Positions 5,894-13,294 of a stretch of 13,294 nucleotides of DNA are shown here, in pieces. Position 1 is the stretch's first letter. Every line of letters begins with the position of its first letter. Location: positions 1 to 13,294 of the forward strand of contig JAGVEK010000336.1 in the NCBI GenBank assembly GCA_020058315.1, in the 5' to 3' direction. The notes under the pieces were generated by a model. That model did not search any database and was not told the DNA's origin. It worked only from the letters and a program-made list of their open reading frames with translations. Both the position numbers and the translations under genes were made by a program. This DNA comes from Candidatus Zixiibacteriota bacterium (lineage in GTDB: Bacteria > Zixibacteria > MSB-5A5 > WJJR01).

Positions 5894-6976
5894 ATGAAAT
5901 GTTGCAGGTATCCTTATCGTGTCTTCATCAGCTATTCACACGACGATCGCCCGCTCGCCGAGCGTCTGCGGATGCACCTCGCCGCTATGGACACGAGACC
6001 GGAGATGGACGCCGCCATCTTGGCGGGCACTAAGTTTTCAGAAGAGATCCGACGCAAGATTTCCAACGCCCATATCTTCGTGTCGCTGCTTACGACAAAT
6101 TCCAAGGCGCGCCCGTGGGTGCATCAAGAGCTTGGGTTTGCCCTGGGGTTGGGCCTGCCGGTGTTGCCGCTGGCGCTGGATGAACTACCTGAGGGCATGG
6201 CCCATGAAATTCAGGCATTGAAAATTGCACCCGACTTGCGGGATTTGGCCGAGCGATTGACCGCCGAGACGCTGGATGAGGTCGTCGCGCGATCACAACA
6301 TGAGCGAACGGCCATGTTCGAATGCGCCGACAAACTGTACGATCGTACTCGACTGTTAGTGGAGTACGCAAAGAGTCTGCTACGGCCACCCCACGGCCCT
6401 TGTAGAATTCGCCAGCGGTCCGCCTTTAGCTCATTCAGTCTGCCCAAAAAGAACCCGAAGCACAGCGACTGGGACGCGTGCGATGGGCTGTCCCGGAGAG
6501 ATGACGCGGTGCGTGAACTCCTTAGGCAAGAGCGCGATTTGATGGAGCAGCACGCCCGCGAGGCCGGCTGCGACTTGATCATCGATCCGTTCGTTTCAGC
6601 GGAGGAGGGCGAACCATTGATCAATGAGCGTCGTTTCAAACACCAGCGCGCCCCTACCATCAAACGCTCAGAGATTCTAAAGCAGTTCATCGATCGCATG
6701 CCGGACGATAAGTTAAGAATCGTCGTCCAACGAGGCAAGATTGACGGGAGCATGATCATTATTGGCGACTGGGTTGCGGCCGAAGCCGTCGTCCCGCATT
6801 ACAAGGGTGGGTACAAACAGACGATTTTCACGCGTCATGGACCGACCGTTCTCGCTAAAATCGAGGAGTTCGACCGGGATTTTGACGAGTTGCTCGACGA
6901 CTTGAAGCTACAAGAAATCTCCTCGCGTCAGGCGGCTCTGCGAACACTCGATCAGTTGATGGAGATGACCGCGTAA
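5894..6976 (+). CDS. TIR-domain protein, probable defence effector (360 aa)
   Basis: Residues about 7-130 are a TIR domain: YRVFISYSHDD (8-18) is the first strand and loop, IFVSLLTTNS follows, and PWVHQELGFALGLGLPVLPL contains W75-x3-E79, where bacterial TIR NADases carry the catalytic glutamate. TIR effectors of this kind commonly degrade NAD+ or make signalling nucleotides from it once triggered. Residues 130-230 are mostly helical. Residues about 227-335 form a second domain I cannot name (CDLIIDPF, KLRIVVQRGKIDGSMIIIGDW, YKQTIFTRHGPTV, EEFDRDFDELLDD); it may sense or bind something. There is no signal peptide or membrane segment. The start is set by GGGGAGG 8 bases upstream. Its stop is 47 bases before the giant STAND gene in the same direction, which suggests that the two proteins act together. 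Confidence 0.88.
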   Translation: MKCCRYPYRVFISYSHDDRPLAERLRMHLAAMDTRPEMDAAILAGTKFSEEIRRKISNAHIFVSLLTTNSKARPWVHQELGFALGLGLPVLPLALDELPEGMAHEIQALKIAPDLRDLAERLTAETLDEVVARSQHERTAMFECADKLYDRTRLLVEYAKSLLRPPHGPCRIRQRSAFSSFSLPKKNPKHSDWDACDGLSRRDDAVRELLRQERDLMEQHAREAGCDLIIDPFVSAEEGEPLINERRFKHQRAPTIKRSEILKQFIDRMPDDKLRIVVQRGKIDGSMIIIGDWVAAEAVVPHYKGGYKQTIFTRHGPTVLAKIEEFDRDFDELLDDLKLQEISSRQAALRTLDQLMEMTA

Positions 6977-7023
6977 CTGTTGGTGAATCGGTTTGCGAGA
7001 ACCTTGCCGAGGACACACACGTA

Positions 7024-10000
7024 ATGGCGACCGGTTGGAAACGGGTTTACGTCTTCATCAGCAGCACGTTCAACGACATGCATGCTGAGCGGGACTACCT
7101 CGTCAAGCGGGTGTTTCCGCAACTGCGGGAGTGGTCCGAGCGGCGAAAGCTCCGGCTCGTCGACGTGGACCTGCGTTGGGGCGTGACCGAGGCCGACGCG
7201 ACTCACAACCGCAACGTCATCCGCACCTGCCTGAAACGCATCGACGACTGCCGACCGTTCTTCGTCTGCTTCCTGGGCCAGCGTCGGGGCTGGGTACCGA
7301 CCGAGAAGCATGTCTCGGACGAGACACTTGCATCGTTTCCCGAACTGGCTTTCCACATCGGCAAGGCATCCGTCACGGAATTGGAAATCCTCCACGCCTT
7401 GATCCGTCCGCTTCATGGCCATACGCCGCGAGATCCTGCAAAGTCTGCGGAATACTACGAGCACGCCAAGCACGCCTACTTTTACCTGCGTGATCCGTCC
7501 TACTTGGACCAGTTGCCCGCCGATCCGCCGCTGCTTCGACGGACCTATACGAACGAATGGTTGACCAACCAAGCGGAGCGCGCCGAAAACGATGCGGAAC
7601 TCAAGCGTTGGCGTGAGGAGACGATACCGGCAACGGGGCGGGCGATGGATCGACCGGTGCGGTCATACCAGGCGACCTGGGACGCCCTAGCCGCGACGCC
7701 GGAACTTGCGCTGCCGCTTCGGTGCCCATTCATCCCAGAGAACCGGGACAACGTCGGGCGCTGGCGCCGCCAGTGGGCCGACGCGGGCGTATCTGTTACC
7801 GGGCTCGACGTTGAAGTGGACCCGTTCGAAGCTGAGAAAGCAAGGCGCTTCAACGAGCAGCTCACCGCCGGTCGGCTGGCCAGCTTGAAGTTCGAGGATG
7901 AGGATCTAGGCGAGGTGATCCTCCGCGACATTCAGACAGGTATCGCCACCAGATACCCCGACCACGTCGAGGTTGAGGGCGGAAGCGACCTCCAGAAGGA
8001 GATCGATCAACACGAGGAGTTCCTGTTCACCAACAGCGAGGGATTCATCGGCCGGGCTGACAAACTGCAGGAATTAGATGAATACGTACTCGGCGACTCG
8101 AAGCAGACGTTCGTCCTCACGGCCGAGGGCGGCATGGGCAAGTCCATGCTGCAGGCCAACTGGATCGATCGCTGCCGGCGCGATCGATCACGGTTCGGCG
8201 ATGCGACCTTCCACTTCCGCTTCGTCGGCCAAAGCGATCGGTCGACGACGGTGCCGAACCTGCTGCACTATTTCCTGCGGGAGTTGCAGGAGGTCGCACA
8301 CAAGGTCCCGGACACCACCACCGAAACCGTCAAGAACCCCGACGGCAGCGAGAGCCGCCGAGAGGTCCCACTGGCGATCCCCCAAGACCCGGCAAAGTTG
8401 TACCCCCTGTGGCGGGAGCAACTGGCGCAACTGGGCCGCCGCGGCAAAACCGTCATCGTCATCGACGCTCTCAACCAGTTGGAGTCTGGCCTGAAAGATC
8501 TGTACTGGCTGCCGCTTGCCGGCCTGCCCGAGAACGTCAAGTTCATCGTTAGCCTCAAAACGGGTGAGCCCGCAGCCGACGGCCTGTTGAAGCGGCTCAA
8601 AGCCAACCTGCATGTGCGGTGCAGTGAAATCGAGCCTTTCAAGAACATGGACGACCGTCGAGAACTCGTGGCCGCCTACCTGAGCCATTATCTCAAGGAA
8701 CTCGACAAGCAGCACATCGAAAAGATCATCGAGCTGAAAGCCGCGGGCAACCCGTTGTTCCTCAAGGTAGTTCTGTCCGAACTGCGCGTCTTCGGCGCCT
8801 TCGAGCAATTGGGGGACAAGATCAAGCGGGATTTCGGCGATGACCCAGTCTCGGCGTTTGACGCGGTCCTCTATCGCCTGGGGATGGACCCGGGCTATTG
8901 CACCGTCAAGCCCGATGAGGCCGTGCCGCTCTTGTTCGGCCTGCTCGCCCATGCCCGTCATGGCCTTTCGGCGGACGAGTTGACCGACCTGTTCGTGACG
9001 CACTTGGGCCTCGACAAGGACAAGAAGACCGACCGCGACGGCGCCCGCGAGGCCGTATACCTCTTTCTTCGCGAGGTTCAACCGTTCCTCGCCCGGCGGG
9101 AAGGTCGCTACGATTTCTTCTACGAAAGCTTCCTTTTCGCCGCCCGCAAGCGTTACGTCGCCGATGCAGCGCCTACATCGCCGGCCAAACGCCCGGCCGC
9201 TCAATGGCACGGAATGCTGGCCGAGTATTTTGAAACTCGCGTGACTGGGAGGAAACAGAAGGCTGCGGATCAACACGCAGTCATGGAGGTCACCTTTCAG
9301 TTTATGTTTTCATCACGCTGGTCCGATGTCGTTCGTCTCTACCTCGATTACGATTTTCTTCCAAGAGTGCTGGTGATCGAAAAATGGACTTGGCTCATCG
9401 GTGACCTCGTCGAAACCAGCCAGCTCTGTCGGACTCGCGGAAATCCACCACATACAGCGGTCGATGCCATCCTTTCGTCGCTTCGGGCGATCTCGTTTTC
9501 TTTCGAGGACGAAGAACTGTTCTTTCGCTTTGTGCCCGATGCGATGCGAAATGACCTTCTCCGGCTTATGCAACTGGGCAATGAACCAGCAAAGTCCGTT
9601 TCAGGGCTGCTTGACGGTCGTCTTTCGACCCGCGCAAGTCCGAACCTTACGAGCCTTGAGGTTCAGTGGATAACAGGCTCGGGCTTTAAATCTGACGTGG
9701 GAGCAGTGCGCGCGATCGCCGGCGACCCGTCACGCGCCATTGTCGTTACTGCTGGTGATCAATTGTGTATTTGGAACCTAGGCACTGGGCGCTTGCAGCA
9801 ACGCTTGCCCGAACGCGTAGACCTGCTAGCCCTGCTTCCAGGTAGTGACTTAGTAACAGTGCGAGGGAATGGGGCCACTCTTGGTGATGGTACAACTGTG
9901 AGTCTCTGGGATCCAGAGTCAGGTGCCAAACTCAATTCGTTCAATTCGCGCTGGGCTGGTTACACTCAGTTGGCCTTTGCTGAGAATAGAAGCCACCTCC

Positions 10001-12627
10001 TGCTGACAGGATTGACAGGGTACGTTTTGCATGCTGCCACAGCGCCTTTTCAAGAAACAACACAAAGATCCGGTCAGGGTGTCACCTGTCCTATCGCGGC
10101 TATCGCTACCAATGGTGATGTGATCTTCGTGGGGCGAGGGAGGGGAGTAGGCACATTGCGGGTGGTCGACGCAGCATGGAAGGATACCGGTATCCAGCTC
10201 CCTGCCACGGTTACGGCTGTCGCATTGAGCGCAAATGGCAAATACTTGCTTGTAGGAGATGTGTCAGGATGGATCCGCTGTTATGAGGCTGAAGGCGGCT
10301 TAACCATGCTGGGGGCGACGCAAATCGAGAGTTCTGTTGACCCCTCCAAGCTCCCCACGGAAATCTTCTGGGATACGAAGACGCCTCCCGATGTAATACC
10401 CGGATTGACTCTTGATTTTGCGAATCCGTCGTCTCCCCCTCGCCGGCCAGGCCTCGATCCTAGATGGATTAGGTGCATTGTGGTTAGCCCGAATTGTAAG
10501 TTTGTGGCCGCTGGCTGCGCCGATGGTGGCGTGCGTATATTTCGCGTACCAGGCCTAGAGCTAGTTGACCAAGTGCATGCAGGTTGCCATTTCGTTGAGG
10601 CCGTATGCTTCCTTGACGAAAACCGGCTCTGGGTCGCGTATCGTTCGCCGCCCGACCTCTTCCAGATTCGGCTGACTGACGAGGGCAAGATATCCGCGCA
10701 AGAGTCGGTTGCATCACCTGGAAGGGCTGTCGCACGCTTTATGGGACATCACGGCCTTTTGCGTAGCGACGCGGGGGTCACCCCCCGGGTCTTCATACCG
10801 TTGAGTAAAGACACCTTGCGCACCTCCGGGTGTGCGCTAACATCCTCGCACGATCAGCAAGCCTATGCCGTACTTGTTGCCCCGATGGGTCAACTCGTGG
10901 CACGTGTCCCCAAGTGGGCGGCCTCGATGCCCAAGGGAATTACGATAGGGCACGGCCCAAAGTGCTGGTTACCATACCGCATCTTCCGATCACCCGACTG
11001 GCAATCTCTTGATGGCATTATTGACTTGACGGACATCGACTTCTTGATCGAGGATTTCGCTAATCCTAAACCAAGCATCGCAGACTTTTCCGAAAACTCC
11101 TTGGCGCTCTCGCATTGCTACGGGGGAAAGCTGATCTTCGCCGGGGCACGCCTCATGGTTGTTGATGTACATACCGGTAGCAAGAAGACATGGCCGCTCA
11201 AACGAGCTTCTCGTCCCGAGTTTCTAGTACTTCGTTGTCCCGAGGCTTCGAGAGCACATGAGACTCCTGATAGCGCCGTCGTGGAAACAGTGTGGCACAT
11301 TGGTATTCTTGCCGTTTCCCCTGATGGTACCCGGGCGGCCCTTGGATGGTCCTCAGGAGCAGTAGACTTCGTCGAGATTGTACATCTTGATGCTCAACCT
11401 CCTGATGTTGAGGCATCTCTTCAGTTGGATAACCCGGGCTCGGCCTTTGCCTGGGCGCCAACCGGGAATCTTGTGGTGGCTCTTGAGAGCGGCGGAATGG
11501 TCTGCTTCGATCCCGATTCGAAACGTTCCACTTGTGTGAATACTTTAATGACGAACGTCGGTGGCCTTGTGTTCTCTCCCAAAGGGAGATGGATTGCCGC
11601 ACACTCAGCCGATTCCCGCCGTCTGTTTGTGGCAGCAGGCTCGAATCTGCAGTTACTAGTGGTCGAGGCCTATCCGGACCCGATTGAGGACATGAGCTTC
11701 TCCGTGGACGAGTCTACGCTTTTCGTCGCCGACAAGTGCGGAAACGTTGTGGCGTACTGTCTGTGGAACGATGAGCGTGAGGCCGAAGACCTTTGGAAAA
11801 AGGCCGCGGCTGTTCAAGCCCACGGTCAATCGGATGAGGCTCGGGCGCTCCTGGAGCAAGCTATCGAACGCTACGAAGCATTGCGGCAGGCTCGTCCTGA
11901 AGAATCGAGACCCACGCTTCTCCTCGCCAGCGCCCTCACCCAACTCGCTCGGGCATGTCTTTTCTCGACGGCCATGCCAAATGGATTCAAACACTACGAG
12001 CGTGCGCTGGACGTTCTCGAAAGGACCAGCTCACGTGATTTTGCCTGCATGAACCTCCGTGCGCAGCTTGGAAAGGCGCTCGTCCGCGCCGGCTACCAGT
12101 TTCGCGGCACCGGTGCCTATGCACAAGCGCGCAGGTGTTTCGAACTTTCGGCTGAAGCGCTAGGCCCAGTGCGAGGCTCTCCAGACCTAAAGCCAGACTC
12201 GGTCATTGATCTGTGCCACACCCATTTGCAGCTCGGACGGATTGCTGAGTCGAGGGAACTTGTGAATGGCGTGCTCCGGACAAGTCCGGCGGTCGAGAGA
12301 GCGCAAGAGCTAAAGCGGGCGTTGTCCAGATTCGAGTCGCTGACGCCTTCTGTGGTCGTGCGAAACGAGCTTGCGTTTGGCGCGCTTGCCGCCTTGAGCG
12401 TTACTGGCCTTGCGGTCTCGTACTGGTTATGGCCGATTGCGCTGCCAGCTCTAGTTGTCGCGAGCTTCAATATGTTGTTGCCGTTATTGGGGACAGTTGG
12501 TCTCCTTAGAATCTGCAATTGCCCGCTTTGCGGAAGCAAGTGCGTGCTGTGGAAAATGCGAGCGATCTTCTGTCGCAAGTGCAAGACAATCGCCGCTGTG
12601 CCTAGGGCTCGTGTTGAGAGTCCCTGA
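7024..12627 (+). CDS. DUF4062-STAND ATPase-WD40-TPR membrane-anchored protein (1867 aa)
   Basis: This giant protein is built like an NLR-type switch. Residues about 6-125 are DUF4062 (FISSTFNDMHAERD at 11-24, DLRWGV at 49-54, FLGQRRGW at 83-90, TELEI at 118-122). A STAND/NACHT-type ATPase starts at GFIGR (340-344), with Walker A AEGGMGKS (367-374, K373), Walker B VIVIDALNQL (D481) and a GNPLF motif (575-579). A helical, winged-helix-like part runs to about 730. Residues about 880-1585 are WD40-like (SPNCKFVAAGCADGGVRIF, SPDGTRAALGWSSGAVDFV, FSPKGRWIAAHSADSRRLF and others), long enough for two propellers. TPR-like helices cover about 1590-1775, two membrane segments 1782-1830, and a zinc ribbon C1833-x2-C1836-x13-C1850-x2-C1853 follows. 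The ribosome site is weak (GAGGA at 7009-7013). The likely role is ligand-triggered ATP-dependent assembly with the upstream TIR protein. That pairing is an inference from context. Confidence 0.9.
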   Translation: MATGWKRVYVFISSTFNDMHAERDYLVKRVFPQLREWSERRKLRLVDVDLRWGVTEADATHNRNVIRTCLKRIDDCRPFFVCFLGQRRGWVPTEKHVSDETLASFPELAFHIGKASVTELEILHALIRPLHGHTPRDPAKSAEYYEHAKHAYFYLRDPSYLDQLPADPPLLRRTYTNEWLTNQAERAENDAELKRWREETIPATGRAMDRPVRSYQATWDALAATPELALPLRCPFIPENRDNVGRWRRQWADAGVSVTGLDVEVDPFEAEKARRFNEQLTAGRLASLKFEDEDLGEVILRDIQTGIATRYPDHVEVEGGSDLQKEIDQHEEFLFTNSEGFIGRADKLQELDEYVLGDSKQTFVLTAEGGMGKSMLQANWIDRCRRDRSRFGDATFHFRFVGQSDRSTTVPNLLHYFLRELQEVAHKVPDTTTETVKNPDGSESRREVPLAIPQDPAKLYPLWREQLAQLGRRGKTVIVIDALNQLESGLKDLYWLPLAGLPENVKFIVSLKTGEPAADGLLKRLKANLHVRCSEIEPFKNMDDRRELVAAYLSHYLKELDKQHIEKIIELKAAGNPLFLKVVLSELRVFGAFEQLGDKIKRDFGDDPVSAFDAVLYRLGMDPGYCTVKPDEAVPLLFGLLAHARHGLSADELTDLFVTHLGLDKDKKTDRDGAREAVYLFLREVQPFLARREGRYDFFYESFLFAARKRYVADAAPTSPAKRPAAQWHGMLAEYFETRVTGRKQKAADQHAVMEVTFQFMFSSRWSDVVRLYLDYDFLPRVLVIEKWTWLIGDLVETSQLCRTRGNPPHTAVDAILSSLRAISFSFEDEELFFRFVPDAMRNDLLRLMQLGNEPAKSVSGLLDGRLSTRASPNLTSLEVQWITGSGFKSDVGAVRAIAGDPSRAIVVTAGDQLCIWNLGTGRLQQRLPERVDLLALLPGSDLVTVRGNGATLGDGTTVSLWDPESGAKLNSFNSRWAGYTQLAFAENRSHLLLTGLTGYVLHAATAPFQETTQRSGQGVTCPIAAIATNGDVIFVGRGRGVGTLRVVDAAWKDTGIQLPATVTAVALSANGKYLLVGDVSGWIRCYEAEGGLTMLGATQIESSVDPSKLPTEIFWDTKTPPDVIPGLTLDFANPSSPPRRPGLDPRWIRCIVVSPNCKFVAAGCADGGVRIFRVPGLELVDQVHAGCHFVEAVCFLDENRLWVAYRSPPDLFQIRLTDEGKISAQESVASPGRAVARFMGHHGLLRSDAGVTPRVFIPLSKDTLRTSGCALTSSHDQQAYAVLVAPMGQLVARVPKWAASMPKGITIGHGPKCWLPYRIFRSPDWQSLDGIIDLTDIDFLIEDFANPKPSIADFSENSLALSHCYGGKLIFAGARLMVVDVHTGSKKTWPLKRASRPEFLVLRCPEASRAHETPDSAVVETVWHIGILAVSPDGTRAALGWSSGAVDFVEIVHLDAQPPDVEASLQLDNPGSAFAWAPTGNLVVALESGGMVCFDPDSKRSTCVNTLMTNVGGLVFSPKGRWIAAHSADSRRLFVAAGSNLQLLVVEAYPDPIEDMSFSVDESTLFVADKCGNVVAYCLWNDEREAEDLWKKAAAVQAHGQSDEARALLEQAIERYEALRQARPEESRPTLLLASALTQLARACLFSTAMPNGFKHYERALDVLERTSSRDFACMNLRAQLGKALVRAGYQFRGTGAYAQARRCFELSAEALGPVRGSPDLKPDSVIDLCHTHLQLGRIAESRELVNGVLRTSPAVERAQELKRALSRFESLTPSVVVRNELAFGALAALSVTGLAVSYWLWPIALPALVVASFNMLLPLLGTVGLLRICNCPLCGSKCVLWKMRAIFCRKCKTIAAVPRARVESP

Positions 12628-13072
12628 TGTTCGCCGACCACTTAAACTTAGTGATCAAACCTATCAATGTCGATGGGAACGGACGCATGCTGCTATCGCA
12701 GGGGTCGGGGAGGTCGTAGCGATCGCGGGCGCGCGGAAGCCGTCTGGCGGGAAGTTGTAAGCGGGTGAGACATTCGACGCGGCCTCGGCGCGAATTGGCC
12801 TCTGCCATGAGATTGATATAGCCTGAGTGCGCTCTGTAGGTTCCGATCCGGCACGGCGATGTATTGAGGAGCTGGCTTATGATACCCCTTTCTCCCGATT
12901 TCGTTCGCCCCCTTGATGACATCGAGAATCATTTCCTCGAGGTTTTGCTTTCGCGGTTTTCACTTACTCAAACTGACCGATTTTCGTCGTGAACGCGGAT
13001 AGGGCAACAAAAATGCGGTGTTTCCTGCCGATACCGGTGTTGGGAACGACACCCGGTCAGGAGGACCACCGC
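12628..13072. other. Intergenic stretch (445 bases) without a confident gene
   Basis: No ribosome-site-supported frame was found. Two overlapping minus-strand frames (12602-12922 and 12693-12932) read as basic, Arg/Pro-rich strings and could be remnants of a mobile-element gene, but I cannot assign them. No clear terminator follows the STAND stop. The right part (from about 12960) is likely to be the left end of the insertion sequence whose transposase starts at 13073, but its exact terminus cannot be set without the other end. Confidence 0.4.
13033..13064 (+). promoter_or_regulatory. Hairpin and ribosome site ahead of the transposase
   Basis: ACCGGTGT (13033-13040) pairs with ACACCCGGT (13049-13057) with one bulged C around an 8-base loop. 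The ribosome site AGGAGG follows at 13059-13064, 8 bases before the ATG. Hairpins close to a transposase start often limit transposase production from outside transcription. Whether this one does so is inference. Confidence 0.4.
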
Positions 13073-13294
13073 ATGATGACCATCGGCACGATGCCCCGCG
13101 TCTTGTCCAGTTTTTTTCGTCCGCAGCGACGTTTCTTTTCCAAGCCCGCCTGGCCGCACTTCCGGGGGCTGGTGATGGCCATGGCCGTGGGCCTGGAGCA
13201 CACCGTCGGGCGCCTGAACGCCCTGTTGCGGGGCCACACCCACCGCACCAACGACGGGGAGTTCCTCTGGCGAAGCCGCTGGAACGAATCGGAA
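13073..13294 (+). CDS. Transposase, N-terminal part, cut by the window edge
   Basis: Seventy-four codons run open to the window end. The protein starts MMTIGTMPRVLSSFFRPQRRFFSKPAWPHF, then RGLVMAMAVGLEHTVGRLNALLRG and HRTNDGEFLWRSRWNESE. The order 'LPxxLxxFFxxxxxxFSxPxxxHFxxLVxAxxVG...HTVxxLNxLL...H...FhxRxRW' is that of the N-terminus of DDE-type transposases resembling the IS4/IS701 group, in which a DDE catalytic core should follow beyond the window. I am confident of transposase but not of the exact IS family. The start is set by AGGAGG at 13059-13064. The third-position GC is high and unlike the preceding sensor half of the STAND gene, so it is a separate insertion. Confidence 0.7.
   Translation, partial: MMTIGTMPRVLSSFFRPQRRFFSKPAWPHFRGLVMAMAVGLEHTVGRLNALLRGHTHRTNDGEFLWRSRWNESE

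Larger units (their letters stand above)
12960..13294 (+). mobile_element. Left part of an insertion sequence, truncated by the window end
   Basis: The transposase start at 13073, its hairpin leader and the about 100 bases upstream form the 5' part of an IS element. The left boundary given here is approximate because the terminal inverted repeat can only be recognised against the missing right end. It lies about 330 bases after the STAND gene's stop. Confidence 0.4.

Noticed and set aside
8188..9276. 362-aa minus-strand open frame
   Set aside because: It is antisense to the ATPase module of the STAND gene, whose Walker motifs are clear; GC3-rich coding often leaves the opposite frame open.
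1..13294. CRISPR array, rRNA or tRNA genes
   Set aside because: No regularly spaced direct repeats and no recognisable rRNA or tRNA core sequences were seen on either strand.

Overview
The window looks like accessory (mobile-element) DNA from a moderately GC-rich bacterium. The small element-type genes at the left, the integrase, the large STAND protein and the style of the transposase at the right edge all remind me of Planctomycetes. That is an impression from protein style; no rRNA, tRNA or housekeeping marker is present to confirm it. Nearly all convincing genes are on the + strand. The only convincing minus-strand gene is the integrase.

Region 1 (about 68-2458) is a co-directional run of five small genes of the type carried by plasmids and integrative elements: a protein with a C-terminal RAMA-like motif, two very small hypothetical proteins, a 229-residue hypothetical protein and a DUF6573 protein. 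The last two share a duplicated 5' leader: a hairpin built on GATGGCAC/GTGCCATC, then a CGGAGGT ribosome binding site at identical spacing. A GC-rich hairpin near 2486-2510 probably ends this block.

Region 2 (2750-3960) holds a 96-residue membrane protein with a C-terminal zinc ribbon and a complete radical SAM protein. The radical SAM gene has a perfect TATAAT box placed so close to its ATG that the transcript may be leaderless.

Region 3 (4224-5378, minus strand) is a complete tyrosine integrase with the full catalytic set. It shares a 515-base divergent intergenic region with Region 4.

Region 4 (5894-12627) is the most interesting part. A 360-residue TIR-domain protein is followed after 47 bases by an 1867-residue protein with the order DUF4062 - STAND/NACHT-type ATPase - long WD40-like propeller region - TPR-like helices - two membrane segments - zinc ribbon. 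A single promoter-like sequence lies ahead of the pair. The TIR and STAND content next to an integrase fits an NLR-like anti-phage defence system. The DUF4062-STAND-WD40 order is also that of animal TEP1/NWD1-type proteins. Third-position GC drops sharply inside the big gene just after the ATPase module, suggesting that the sensor half was swapped in from another source.

Region 5 (12628-13294) is 445 bases without a confident gene, then the first 74 codons of a transposase running off the window edge. The defence pair therefore lies between an integrase and an insertion sequence.
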